The notes under the pieces: generated by a model
Told to the model about the DNA's origin: nothing
The model's database searches: none
Seen by the model: the letters and a program-made list of their open reading frames with translations, nothing else
Made by a program: the position numbers and the translations under genes
Source of the DNA: Prunella strophiata
Taxonomy: Eukaryota; Chordata; Aves; Passeriformes; Prunellidae
Reading direction: 5' to 3'
Length of the DNA: 64,000 nucleotides
Assembly (NCBI GenBank): GCA_036583965.1
Contig: JAZBQD010000034.1
Coordinates: forward strand, 13,146,040 to 13,210,039
Shown: positions 25,062 through 37,870 of the stretch, piece after piece
Layout: every line of letters begins with the position of its first letter
Position numbering within the stretch: position 1 is the first letter of the stretch

Positions 25062-25275
25062 TGGTTTGGGCTTGGGAGAACTTTAAAACTCATTTCATTC
25101 CCACCCCATGACATGGCAGGGACACCTTCCACTATCCCAGGTTGCTCCAAGCCCCATCCAGCCTGGCCTTGGACACTTCCAGGGATGGGGCAGCCACAGC
25201 TGCTCTGGGCACCCTGTGCCAGGGCCTCACAAGCCTCTAAGTCAAGAACTTCTTCCTAATATGTAAACTAAATTA
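25062..25275 (-). mobile_element. CR1 LINE, 5'-truncated 3' end
   Basis: A minus-strand copy. It has a decayed GGTTTGGGCTTGGGAGAACTTTAAAACTCATTTCATTCC, then 'gacaccttccactatccca', 'ccagcctggccttgg', 'tgccagggcctcaca' and 'cttcttcctaatatg'. The terminal octamer tail is lost or very decayed. Confidence 0.92.
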
Positions 25276-25489
25276 GATCTTGTCCTGAACTCCCCACTCA
25301 CAGCTGCACCATTCCCTTCTGTGGCTGTTTGGCTTTACCTGTTCTGTGCATTTCTAAAACTGCCTGTAACAAAGCCAAATCTCTAAAGAAAACAATTGCT
25401 TCTCTGGACAGAAAGCTTTCATAACATCCCTTAAACCACATTTGCACCTGGGTTGTGTTCACAAGGCCAATTTATCATTATTCTGTTTA

Positions 25490-25690
25490 CTGGGCAAACA
25501 TTGAACTGTCTTTCATGTGTATTGTCTTTGGTCTTAAATGAGCCTATCAAATTTTAAATTATCTGCATCTATTACGGTTTTGGCAGCATCTTTTTACATT
25601 ATCTATGGTGAGCCTATTAACTCTCTCTAAATGCACCTATCTTCTCTCTTAATTTCCTGAGTCAAACATCATTATGAAATCACAGACCTG
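25490..25690. promoter_or_regulatory. candidate conserved non-coding element
   Basis: A non-repetitive stretch with GTATTGTCTTTGG (HNF4/Sox-like), AAATTATCTGCATC, ATTACGG and TATCTATGG words. A GAGCCTAT word occurs twice, 68 bases apart. This is a compositional suggestion only. Confidence 0.22.
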
Positions 25691-27030
25691 TATGAAGTCA
25701 AAAGCCAGAAAAAATCAGTATTTTTTTCCACATCAAATGATATTAGGAGAGATTTGTATTGTGCTTGCACTGACATTTACCTATACACTTCTGCATCAAT
25801 GAGTTGTGATAGTTTTCTTTTTTTTATACTGAAACAGAAATTGCTGCAGGCTAATGCAATGAAAAAAACATATTCCTGGACTTCTTTTCTGCTTATCTGA
25901 CTTATTTTCTAAACTGAAATCTTCTAATGTAAACTCTAAATCCTGTCCTGAAAATAGCCTAATAACACTCCCAAATCCAGTTTGATGTGCACAAGTGAGC
26001 AGTTTTGTAAATGAACATGAAGGGGATGAGTTGAAGCCCCTTTGGAAAATGTAGTGCCCTAAGATAGAGAAGATTAAAGGTTAGATTTCCATGCTGTTTT
26101 CCTCACCTACATCTTCAGGGACTTGGAATCCATTTACTTAAACAAATAAACCATAACCTAGGTCTAATGGGAGGTGTCCCTGCCCTTGGCAGGGGGTAGG
26201 AACTAGATGGTCTTTAAGGTCCCTCCCAACCCAAACCATTCTATGATTCTATGGTTTTTCAGGCCATGTGTTCCAGTGGAGATTTTCCAGGCACAAATAG
26301 ACAGGAGTTCCAGCTGGCCTCAGTGGGACATTGCTGACAGCCAGGTGCTGTCTGTGTAATTCCAATCATAATATTTGACATTGTGTCTCTTTAGCTAATA
26401 CCTTCTTTCACATGTCTATTGCTCAGAAAATACACTTCCTAATGTACAGGTGGGTGGTGTGGTAGCAAGCTTGTACTGATATCCGGGTGAGACAGGCAGT
26501 GCTGGGAGAAGAAAATTGTTATTGAGTCCATTTTAGAGCAGAAGAGCTGAGGCACAGAGTGAACTGATGCCTTATCTGAAAAGAGAGTGGAAGACTAAGT
26601 AGGGCTGAAAGGGGACCTTGATAATTTTAAAGCAGTACATAAGTCCTGAGTACACATCTGTCTTTCCTCCTGGTGCCCTTGGGATGCTGGAGGTGCTTTC
26701 TGTATTTTCACCATCAATATTTGTGAAGTCATCCTGAAGTGCCCAGTTTGGTGCAGTGTAGATTAACTTTTCTCTTTGGTTTTACACTGAGCATCTCACA
26801 CAGAGGTCCCTTAACATCTGGACTTCCAGCTGTAAGACTTTCACCTTGCTCTCCCTCTCCCACACTGGCTGCTGAACCTGGGGTGCTGTTTGACAAGATG
26901 ATGACAGCCATGCCTGTTAACAGCTAATTTGTTCTGACTACCAAGACTAAAGGTGTAGGTTTCCCACTGTTGTGCTTTGGAGCTGGCTCAATGCCAGGCA
27001 CCCATGGAAGTCACTCACTCACCCTTCCCT
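25691..27030. other. gene-free DNA around a short CR1 tail
   Basis: Apart from the CR1 tail at 26152-26253 nothing is recognised. Frames are 60-62 codons. Confidence 0.6.
26152..26253 (+). mobile_element. CR1 LINE, very short 3' end
   Basis: About 100 bases: 'gggaggtgtccctgccc', 'aactagatggtctttaagg', 'ccaacccaaaccattc', then a well-preserved TTCTATGATTCTATGG tail. The clean tail suggests a comparatively young insertion with extreme 5' truncation. Confidence 0.95.
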
Positions 27031-27039
27031 GGCACAGCT

Positions 27040-28169
27040 GGGCAGAGGAGAGAAAAAAGCTTAACAAAGGGTTCATGAGTTGAGATAAGGACCAGGAGAA
27101 AACACTCCAAGGGCAAAACAGGCTCAACTCAAAGGTACAAAGTGAATTTATGACTATCAGAATGAGAGTAGGATAATGAGAAGTGAAGTAAAACACCTTA
27201 AAACCACCTTTATTCTCCCCAACCCCCCCTTCCTTCCCACCAAAAGCACAGGGAGACAGTGTGGGGGTTTTGGTCAGCCAAATTCACCAAGATTTTCTTC
27301 TGCTGTCAGGGAGAGAAGTCCTTCCCCTCTTTGGCTGTGGGGTCCATCTCACAGGAGGCAGTTCTCTGTGAACTTCTCCAGAGTGGTTCCAATCTCCTGA
27401 GCAGCAGTCCTCCAGAAACTGCTGGGGCATGGGTCACTCTTCCACGGGGTGCACTCCTCCAAGGACAGGCTGCTCCAGCCTGGGGGCAGGGCCCTTTCTC
27501 TCCATTGGGTCTCCCACTGGGTCACAGCCTCCTCCAGGAATCATCTGCTTCAGTATGGGCACCCCCCAAGGGCTGGGGGTGGATCTCTGCATCCCTGGGG
27601 ATCCCCAGGGGCTGGGGGTGGATCTCTGCATCCCTGGGGATCCCCAGGGGCTGGGGGTGGATCTCTGCATCCCTGGGGATGGATCTCTGCATCCCTGGGG
27701 ATCCCCAGGGGCTGGGGGTGGATCTCTGCATCCCTGGGGATCCCCAGGGGCTGGGGGTGGATCTCTGCATCCCTGGGGATCCCCAGGGGCTGCAGGGCAC
27801 AGCTGCCTCACCCTGGTCTCACCATGGCTGCAGGGGAATCTCAGCTCTGGCCCCTGGAGCACCTCCTGCCCCTCCTTCCCCACTGACCTTGGTGTCTCCA
27901 GGTTGTTTCCCTCACATTTTCTCACCTCCTCCTCCTCTCTGACTAGGAAAAAACCCTGTGCCCCACTTTGTTTTGACTTTCTTCTCAAATCTGTTATCAC
28001 ACAGGCATTACCAACCTCTCTCATTGCCCAGCCTTGGCCAGCAGCAGGTCCATCTCCAGAGCCATCAGGGATTGGCTCTGCTGGACATGGTGGAAGCTTC
28101 CAGCAGCTTCTCACAGAACCCACCTCTGGACCCCCTCTACCAAAAACCAGGCCATGCAAAACCAACACA
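27040..28169 (-). mobile_element. endogenous-retrovirus LTR, probably solitary
   Basis: The stretch matches, over its whole length and in the same block order, an LTR type I recognise as common in bird genomes. On the minus strand it begins near 28169 with TGTGTTGGTTTTGCATGG. It then has the block at about 28110-28060 (GAAGCTTCCACCATGTCC, AGCCAATCCC), the serially repeated 'gcagagatccacc' segment, and the cluster of '…ctccag/gtggga…' short repeats at 27330-27560. It finishes in AT-rich DNA with an AATAAA-like signal near 27207-27212. No gag, pol or env reading frame is seen on either side, so a solitary LTR left by recombination is likely. It is diverged, and the ends are approximate because I could not find target-site duplications. 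I do not assign a family name. The long frames inside it (up to 257 codons) are not genes. Confidence 0.75.
27571..27790. repeat. 39-bp minisatellite inside the LTR (about 5.6 copies)
   Basis: Unit starts fall at 27571, 27610, 27649, 27710 and 27749, with a further partial start at 27788. All spacings are exactly 39 except 27649-27710, which is 61: one full unit plus one lacking 17 bases. Each unit carries GGATCTCTGCATCCCTGGGG. Units are nearly identical. Because 39 is divisible by three, frames stay open through it on both strands. Confidence 0.97.
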
Positions 28170-29824
28170 CCCCCACTGGAAATATCCCTTGGTATCTCTT
28201 AAAATGTGCACTAGTTTTCAGTTTCCTTCTAGTTCACTTCCTTCTTAGAGCACAAGTATAGGATTTATTTTCAACATCATATTTAGCATGTAACTCCCCT
28301 TTGTGTGTCCTTGTACTGAAAAACTCCTTGGCTAGTTCCTAGATTAAGGAATATGAATTTATTTTCCTCCTAATCTTGCTCCTGTACTTGAACTTTTCCT
28401 TCACCCACATTGTTAATGTTTTCCCAGTCTTTTAAATGTAGGGGTAAGAACAGATTCCTGGATATTCCTTATTTGCCTTTGATTCAAACACAACTAAAGA
28501 ATATTTTATATTCCGAACATAAGGGAAATCTAATACAGCTTGAAAATTAAAACATCAATTTAAAATCAAATTTCAGTCTTTAATTAATCTGATAAACAGG
28601 AAACAACTGAGTTGATGAATTGGAGCCAGATTGCTGCATGACATCAAGATGTACAACTGCTGAGCTCTTGCAGTTCTGGGCTTGAGTTTGGTTGAAGGAC
28701 CCCTGTCCCCAACACAGCTGTCTTTGTGAGGTGAAACATCCCCCTGATAATGCAAATATGAGTGGTTGCTTGTTAGAATTTGTGGTTTAAAATCTGCTAC
28801 ATTCTCTTTGTCTTTTCTCCTGCACAAGAAGAGCCATGGGTGCTGTGTCACTTGCCATGTGGTGAGTGCTTCACAGGTTCTCCTCCACTGAGGGCAGCTA
28901 AAAAAAAATAAAGGAGCCTTTCAGGATCAGATGTGGAGATTTATGTAGTTGTCAATATCAGCCAGTGCTGCAGAGCACATCCAAATTCTCAAAGTAGGAG
29001 TTTCCTTTGGAATTTCACTGGCTGGTGAAATCCATGGAATTTTTGGGTAACTGTTGCAGATAGATGGTGAGGTGTTGAGCCCCTCTGTGTTATTCAGTGC
29101 ACTTTGTATGGCCTCTGTAAACACTGTGTGGCTCTTGCATTTCTCCCAGATCAATCATGGTGGGATGATTTTAGCTCCAAAGAACTTGATTTCCATGTGG
29201 GATCCCAGCACAGCAGTGGCTATTCCAAAGTGGGGACAAATTTTAATTTTAACTGCAGCCCCCTGAGAATGTGGCACTGATTTCTGACCTTTAGGGCAGT
29301 TTTTCGACAAAAAGGATTTCCAGTGGGAAAGCCAAAACCACTGCTGCTGTACAAGGGTATAACCCTCTCCATTTTGACATTTGCACACACATAAACTGCA
29401 GTCAAACAGGAAACTGCAATCCAAGCTGAGATCTGGTTATCTCAGACCTCAGGGAAGAATAGAGACTTCTCCATAAAGAAAAGGTTCTCTGCCCAGGTGT
29501 TCACAGCTGCTTTCAAAGTGATTATTCTTCCTGATGCTCATTGTGCAGGTGCCCTTTGTGTGCTGGGTCATTGAGCTGATCCCTGGTGTCTGGTTTTCCT
29601 CTCAGGTGCAAATGTCTGCTCCTACCTTCTACACAGTCACTGCTGTCCCATTTCCCACACTGGTTGCTAACCCCTGGCTGCCCCACACAGGGAGAGCTGT
29701 TTTGGACAAGCTACTCCCACTGAATTCATGTGTTCACTACCTCCCCACACAGCTTCATCCTTAAGGACTCAAATAACTTTATCCATTAGGGAAAAGAAAT
29801 AAGGTAGGATGAGATGGATTTTTT

Positions 29825-29840
29825 TATTATTATTATTATT
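29825..29840. repeat. (TTA)n microsatellite, short
   Basis: About five TTA/TAT units following a T run. Confidence 0.85.
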
Positions 29841-32634
29841 CATTATCTTGAGTGATTTGAGTGCTTTTCAGTAGCATTAGGTGAAAGAAAGTGGAAAGGA
29901 ATTGGATGGCTGCATTTCTGTGGGAAAACACATGGTCCATTTTCTTTACATTATCTGCTCTGAGGTCACAAAAGGATGATGAAATAAGCCCCATGGGATG
30001 TGTTTGAAGTAATTATGTTCCCAGGTTATTTAGTTAGTGGGGTTTCCTTTTACTTACAGCAGTGCTATTTGTAATTAAATTAATAATTTGCTTTAATATT
30101 AGTCTCCAATCATTGTATGAATTATTTTTGTTGTGCATAATGAGAAAATTGCACTGTGCAATTTTGATGTGTATGTTGGTGTATTCATTATTGGGCTGGT
30201 TTATGTTTAAAGAAGTAATTGATTATCTAAAAACATGTTTCAATTATATTTGATTTTTTTTCTGATGGCTTAGCACCTAAAACAAGACTTCAATCCCCTT
30301 CTCTCTTGTAAGTAGAGAAGACCTGTGGTGGTTTGGGGGTGGTGAGGACTGTGCTGGTTTTGCTTGGCTACTGTTTATCTGCTCAGTTTAACCCTGTGTG
30401 TTTCAGCATGTCTCAGCTCATGAGTATAAACTGGAAGGACAGGGAAGAGTTTATAAAACCATGTTTTAGCAGTAATGCCCCATGTGGAGAGAGCTTAAGG
30501 CAGCAGCTGGGCATGTGAGCAGGAGAGACTGAACTGATTTCACAGGTGCAATCCTGAGTGCAGTTCTGGACCTGGCATTGGAGATGGTGGTAGAAGAAAG
30601 GAAGGTTGAGAATAAAAAAGGAAGAAATCCATGGAGCAATGGAGGATACTGTGCCCAGCTGGTAAAGGATTGAGCTGAAATAGGAATTCTCATCCTAGAG
30701 ATGGGAATTCAGCTGCATTTAAAACAGCTGCATTCATGTCTCAGGCTGGTCATAACTCACAGAATGTAACATGTCCATGGTGATAGGACAAGTTTCCTGG
30801 GCAGCTCTGGCTGTGATGCTGCAGCTCTGTGTTACAGCTGGGATACAGCATTTCCCAGCCTCATGGGGCTGCTGGGCTGGCCCACATTTCACACCTTTGT
30901 TCCCCCACCAGCCCAGGTTCCATGCATGGGACTGGCTCCCAGCAAGTTCTTTCCATCAGTCCCTAGCCAGCACATTGAGGAAAACCTTAAAGAAGGAACA
31001 TCTTAATTATAATTTGTATCTTCCTCAGTTCAGAAGGAAAGTTAATCCATTCTTTCTCCTCCAACCCCAGAATTCTTGACACAAGTGAGGCTTAGGTAGG
31101 TGAAATTGGTAAAAGCCAAAAGTAATAAGGAATTAATCTTTTCCACTCCATGAAATTTTCCCCCCATCACTGAGCACATGCTGCCAGGCAAGGAGAGATC
31201 CATCCCACTGCCCCCTGCACTTGTGCAGACAGTGGAGCATCTCCTTGGATCATTTCACATAAAAAGATCTAAAAAAAAAATCAATTTTTCTCTTTAGTGA
31301 ACTGATTCTTAGCCTGGACCTCTCTAATGTGGGATAACATGGGCTGTTTTTGCAGGCTTGAGGGTGAGGGGTTTACATCTCCTGTCCTCCTCTTCCTGTC
31401 ACAACTGGATAGGCAGAAGTGCTGCACTCTAACTCCCATCCTGGGTAAATTTTATTTCCAAAAGGGAAGAAAGCTTCAAGGTTTAATCTCCAGGGGAAAG
31501 AAATCAGAAGATGCAAATCTAATAGAGAATGATCATTTAGCTTTAAAATCTGCCATCTCTTGAGCATGTGGATAAATGTAGAAATTGCTTTATCAGTCTA
31601 ATGGAAATGCCTCATGATGTCTATAAAGGTTTGAATCAGTGGGCCTGTGGCAATTCAATAGGGCATCACAGAAATTTCTTTTAAACCCTCACTGAACTCT
31701 GAGGAGAAGCTGATCTACTCACTGAGGTGAGGGTCTGCCCAACCCATCCGATTTTGACACACAAGAATATAATTTTCTGTTCAGCTCTGCATTACAAGCC
31801 AAAAGCTGCCATTTTCTATCCACAAAACTGCTCTTTAAAAGCTGTCCCAAAGGTTAATAATTGTACCTCTGGGGATCTAAGGTTAAGGATGTGATTTTTC
31901 TGTCAGTATAATAGAGTCTGCTTAAATTCATGGATACAGCTCTGCATTGGGATCAGCAGAGACTATTCCCAAGTGCACAATGAACAAAACCAGTCAATAG
32001 AAATCAATATAATTTTCAACTTTTGAAAGACAGCTCTTTTGCCTTCATATGCTTTGTAGGTCTGTCACTCCTTCCTATGCACAGTGAATTTTGATTTCTT
32101 ACTTTACTTTTTATAAGATAGCAACACAAGGTAAAGCCTTGGTTATTTAACCTTGGGCAGTCCAGTGAAGGCACATCCCACTCTGAAAGAGTGAACACTG
32201 TGCTAAAACAGACTGTGTAAGCTTCTGTGATGCTTGCCATGCTTCTCTATCTGTGGCAAAATGAATGAAGAGAAAGAGGTTGTAATTTTCCAGCATACAT
32301 TACATTCAGTGTCTTCCTCCTATAAAATGAGTGGGTGGTTAAATGACCCTGCTGGGGATTTTTCCCCATCTTAGTTGATTTAAGCTCCCCCACTGCAAGC
32401 TGAGACCTGGCACCCCACAGTGCTCATCACATCTGGTTCTTCCCAGGGTCTGTAGTGTGGATGTGCCAGGCAGGGACAGAGGTTTCCCCATCACCCAGGA
32501 TTCCTGATTTGTCAAAGCCTCTGTTTACCTGCCTCAGACTGTGTCTACCTGGAGTTGCATGTTTGCCTGTACATGAAGACAAAACCAGCACGAATTTAGA
32601 TTTCTTCCCCTTAGAACATTACTGATTTTTTTTT

Positions 32635-32648
32635 GTGTGTGTGTGTGT
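32635..32648. repeat. (GT)7 run
   Basis: A short GT dinucleotide tract after T8. Confidence 0.85.
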
Positions 32649-35600
32649 TTGTGATATCTCTTAGGCATTGGTTATCTGTGGCTGTGCTGACTGTACAAAG
32701 TGAAGATGCTGTGGGTATCTGGTGGATGCCTGGGACATTCAGATGGGCTGGGAAAAGAGATATAAAAGAGGACAGAGAGGTCAAAGGCATTCCTGGCAAG
32801 CACAGAGCAAACTATTAAGACCATACTTAATTTCTAGGAGTAACAGAGGGCTATTACAGGATGCTAAATCACTCTCTGCCTGTGAGTGTATATTGTGATT
32901 TGGTATGAGAAATGTGCTTTTTGGTATCCATGGACTCAGGGAAACTGAGAGGCAATGGAACAGAACTTCCTTGGGTGTGTTATGAACACAGAAATGTGCC
33001 ACTGTCCTACCTCACAGGTCTCTGAACTGTTGTAGCCTGGAGCAGGAGGAAAATGTTTCCTGTGTGTGTCACAATAGTGAGGAGCCAAAGCAAAGGTTGT
33101 GCACTCTATTGCTTGACCTGGCTCAGTGAGCATTTCTATTCATATCTCCTGCAAGGGACTGAGGCCACAAACTAAATATGTCCTGTTGGTACAAAGGTTT
33201 TCAGCCTGTGGCTGGAAAAATTACCTTTTGGGTCCAGGGCTTTGTTGTGAAGGATTGTTTGTTGGCCCAGTGTTACTGGTGTTTTCAGTGCTGTGGGATG
33301 CATGATGCTATGAATATAATTCTGCACTGAAAAGAAATAAGAAAAAAAGAGAAGCATGACAGTGACCCTTGCAGAAAAAACAGCTGTCAGTCTTAACAAT
33401 AGAATGTGTATGTACACTGTGTTATTGATAAGAACTATATGAAGTTTAGCATTTCTCTTCTATAGAAGATTGTCATGTCAAAGTTCATGGAAAAATTAGA
33501 AATTGCAAATATATTTGAAGAAAAACCCCAAATGTTTCCATGCAACTTGAACATTTTTTGTCAAAGTAAAAATATTTCATTTTAATTTTGATGTATTAGT
33601 GTTGCATATTTTTGTTTTACCTGGAATTCCAAGCTGTTGCTCTGAGAAACAAGCTTTAAGTGGTCAACTTGGAGTTGGCAACCTCATAATAACTTGTTTC
33701 ATAATTATAAATTGAGATTCTAGTTAATTGCTTTTGTCATTAGTATTTTCATTGGATCAGCAATTGGTTCTTGGTTTCCATGTGTGGTTGGAAAGTGTCC
33801 TTTATAATTGTTACTGAATCCTCTGATGGAAGACAGGGACACTCTGGTTTGGGGGTTTGTTCCTGTTTGGATACTAAGTTTTCCAGATCTCTTCTTAAAA
33901 TTTATTTTAACTTTCTTTCTTTTCTAGTCTGAATTTGTTCTCACAGAACACTATTAGAAGAGGGACTATGCTTAAATGACACCTAGGAAACCTCTCAAAA
34001 ACTTGTACGGGTTGCAGTTTATTCACTTTTTTTTCTATACAAATTAAGTAATTACAGCAAAATATATTTCATCTCCTCCCCCTCAATAATACTTAAATAA
34101 CCCTTGAATTAATTTCTCTTACTTTTTTTAATGCATAAAATTATAAAATACGAGGAGGACCTTGGTTCTTTGAGTAAGAAGGGGCCTTACTGAAATACTT
34201 TATGCTGTGCTTGGTTTCAAGCCTTTGTAATAAAATGGAGCAAGGTCTGGCTATGAACCTGAATTCAAGCAGACATTTCCCTCTCAAGGGGCACAGGCTG
34301 TCCTGATGTGTGTTGTTTTAACCTTTAATACAAGTTTTTGCTTCAGTGGTAGACATTCAGCTTTGAGTGGAACATGAGGGAGATTTGCTCCTCCTGGATC
34401 TTGTCTGGCAGAGGCTGGATGTAATGCACAGTCCAGGTTGGTCTCATCTGGAGGAAAATACCTGTGAGGAGGAGACTTCTGAGATGGTCCATGAGAATGG
34501 CAGATGCTGGTGTAGCTGGAGGAGGTGCTGTAATAGTTGTGAGGTCAAAAATCTTTACCAAAGGCAACTTGTAGTCCATTTTTTGTTCATTTTGATTAGC
34601 ATAATGAACTTGAAAGAATGCAAGTTTAGAAAGCACACATCACATAAAAAGCATTTTCTACTCTCTGCAACAGCTATTGATGGATTCCAACTGAGTGGAT
34701 AGAGATGACAGCCAAATTTTTATGTTGAGGTTGCAGGGGGAGATTTTGGTCAGGGTAACACCTGTGTAGGGCTCTGTGTATGCCAGAGAGGGTGGGAATT
34801 GAGCTGCATCTTTCTCATTGGGAATGAGCGGAATGCCAAGAATAATTGAGCTGGATTTTTAAATTCCAGGTTGAGACTGAAGGTTTCTCATAAGGACTTG
34901 CCATGAAATTCCAGTGTTGTCCTTGGAGCAAAGCCTCAGGCTTGCTCTACCATTTCAGAGACAAAGTTTAATGTCTTCCTTTTTCTCACGTTGGAGTCAA
35001 AGATTTGTAAACTTCCCCAGCTGTGAGAAGTCAAATGCGTAAAAGTGTGTGCTTTCATGAATTTTTATGGATCTGTGGAAAACCACTCACAGATGAAAAT
35101 GGTGTTTATTTTTCTGCAGAGCAGCCCTACGTGGTGGAGCTGGGCAGTTCTGTGACCATTAGCAGTCCATGGAGTGAATGTAGAGTTGCTAAGCAACACC
35201 CAGGAATGCACCCCTCTCTTGGCACATGGACATCCATCCCACTGCATTATTCATGTGTACCCAAGCAGTTCAATCAGATTCCACCACTCTATCCAGGCAG
35301 TGCCAGATGCCAACCCATGTGCAGGAGTAGGGCCCTGCTTTCTGAAAGAACCAGTGCTTTAGGAGAGGGTGGTGGGTTGCAGCCCAAATCCCCTGTGGTG
35401 TTGCCCAGGTGTCCCCATGGTGCTCCTAAGGTGCAGTTTTCCTCATCCTCCCTAAAACCCTTTCAGCAAGGCCTGTTGTTAAGTGGCTCATTTGTTTTTG
35501 GTGTCCTCAGCTTGAGGGTAGAGCAAGAGGTGCACAAGTGGAGGGACCCAATTCCATTTCACTAATAGGTTCAGAGGTTCCCAGCATAATAATTTTGTAG

Positions 35601-37559
35601 TCTATGACCTTTGGCTGAAAATTACTGACTAAATGCCAGTCTGTATCATCTTCTGCAGATCTTTGCAAATGCATAAATGTTACTGTTTAATATGTTGCTT
35701 ATTCTGAAGCCTATTGTAAGTTTCTATTTTTAAGGCTATTGAAATCAAACTTGATTAGCTAAAATTTAGACTACTGAGACAACTAAAAGAAAATTTTATT
35801 ATCAGTTATAGCACTGTAGCATTGAGCTTTTAAGATTCAATTATTGTTTTACTTTGCTGCTGACAGCTCCTACCTCCTTCACCCATTCTGATTCAGCTTC
35901 TCACTGTTCCCTTTCAGTTTTCCTTGCCTGCCATGTACAGTTTCATAAACACTGAAGAGTAGAGCTTTCTTTCAGCAGGTAGAAAATAGGTGGAAGGATA
36001 CCCTTGAGAACTGATCAAGTTAAAACCACAGATATGTAAGGGAATTATTAGCATTTTGATTATGTACTAGGAAGCATACACATTGGCATGTCAAAAATTA
36101 GTTAGTTAATTCAGGCAAAAAATGTAGGTTGGAAAGGACTTCTCTGAAAATCCTGAGCTTGATTTGCTACATGTTCTACCAGCTACAAAGCTGATAGCAT
36201 GACTATGTCTGCAGGACACACCCCTTGCACACCTGCCTGTTATTATCGACTTGTCTGGGCCTTCCTGACCTTCCCTGAAGCTCTGTGCTGTGAAGGATAA
36301 ACAACTGAGTATATTTAAAAAACTGAAAAAAGGGAACTCATAATACAGTTTGTTCCATGTTCTTCATGTTTTTTCTGGGAATAATCAGTGTTAAAAAAAT
36401 TTTTATCCTGGCTATTCTAATAACCACACGTTTTACGTAAATAAAGAACAAAGATATCAAGGTCCAGAGAGTATTGAAATCTGCTTGAAATCATCCTTTA
36501 ACTGTGTCAGGATTCATGCTGGAATGCAGGAAGTACAAGGAAAGGAACCATGGCTGATGATAACCATCACAGAAAATTCTCCAGGAGGCAATTCATTATA
36601 AGGGGTGAGTTTCGCCCCTGTGCTGAGTGTCACTGCAAGCCCAATCCATCATTTATGTCTCAAAACACTGTATTTGGAGAAGGCAAGTGGTGCATAGGCA
36701 TTTTGCTGGCTTGTTTCTCAGGATGAATTTTGACCTGCATGCTCAGAGTTACCCAAAGGAAGCAGAGTAGGAAGGGAATGCATCCAGCCCTGAGAAAGGA
36801 GCTTCTGATGGTGACAGTTCACAGTGATGAGCACTGCAAACCACAAACAACTGAAGATTAATTAAAAACAGAGAGTTAACATTCTGCCCTATTTCACAGT
36901 GATGACATTCTTCTTGAAATATATACAACATCTGCATGCTGCAGTTCAGCCAGGCAACAAGACATCAATAAATATCTCCTTTGAAAAATATAGCTTCTTG
37001 ATAAATATTGCATTAAAGAAGATGATGCTGGTGTCTGCTCAGTATCTGTTGGGTAGCCTGGCAAGACAATATTGAAATTATGTGCTGTGCTCTCTGCATG
37101 TGCTGCATCAATTAGGGCTCAGTCCATCTCCTGCTGAAGTCACTGCTTTTTTATTACTGTGGCTGAAGCACCCTTTGCTTTTGCCATCTCCCTCTGTGTG
37201 ATTTTCATCATGAACAGCCTCTAGAAAAGAACACTTTCTTGCCAATTCTGTGAGTCTTATTTCTATCAATATCAAATGAATTAAAACCTCAGTGATCAAT
37301 ATTCCAACCCATGTATTAGTTTCTCTTATCTATTTAAACATGTGCTCTTGCTCTGTCTCTTCCTTTTGCCCAAGAGGTCTTAATTAAAGATTAACAAATC
37401 CTTAACAAATCCAACAATCAGCTGGAATCAAATAAGAACAACTGAGTTGAAGTGAAAATATGAACTTATAAAAACCTTAATGCAAACTTGGAAAAATTAT
37501 TTGGGGTTGGTATTTTTAGACAACTTTAAAACAGCTCTTCATCTTATCTCTGTGGTGCC

Positions 37560-37870
37560 CTGTAGCACAGGGAGTAGAAGCTCATCATCGCTGAGAGAGG
37601 CTGCTCCTGTGAGCTCCTTCTAATGCAAATAATGGCATTGAGAGTGCTGCAGCTACCAGGATTTGTACAGGAAAATACTTCCCTGTTTATTTCAGTGAAG
37701 TGGATCTCTGAATGTAAGAAGTGATTTGTTTTGATTTAACAAGGTTGTCACCAATTCAAGCATATCCGTAGCGCCTGTCAGTGCCGCACAGAGATGGGAA
37801 AAGAACCCCAAACACCAAGACAAGCGTGGGAAGGGAAGATGGGGAGATTGTGAGAGAAGAACTGTGAGTA
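37560..37870. promoter_or_regulatory. candidate conserved non-coding element
   Basis: Contains an octamer-like TAATGCAAATAATGG at 37622-37636 and a patch of retained CpGs (ATATCCGTAGCGCCTGTC, GTGCCGCAC). The DNA is otherwise non-repetitive. It may be an enhancer. Confidence is low without comparison. Confidence 0.22.

Noticed and set aside
27571..27790. Regular direct repeats as a CRISPR array
   Set aside because: Units abut directly with no unique spacers, and the host is a vertebrate.
27259..28202. Long open frames (227, 257 and, on the minus strand, 244 codons) as genes
   Set aside because: They run through the 39-bp tandem repeat and the LTR, are open in several frames at once, and encode only low-complexity repeats.
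30540..30660. GTGCAGTTCTGGACCTGGCATTGGAG-like echo of the CR1 internal region
   Set aside because: Similarity is short and the downstream CR1 blocks do not follow.
35023..35565. 180-codon plus-strand frame with an acceptor-like TTTTTCTGCAG and the residues YVVELGSSVTIS, reminiscent of an Ig-like domain start
   Set aside because: The cysteine spacing and later strand motifs of an Ig domain are missing, the frame has no matching donor that I can defend, and the resemblance covers only about ten residues.
36119..36170. TAGGTTGGAAAGGACTTCTC as a CR1 end
   Set aside because: Only about 20 bases resemble CR1, with no tail or second block.
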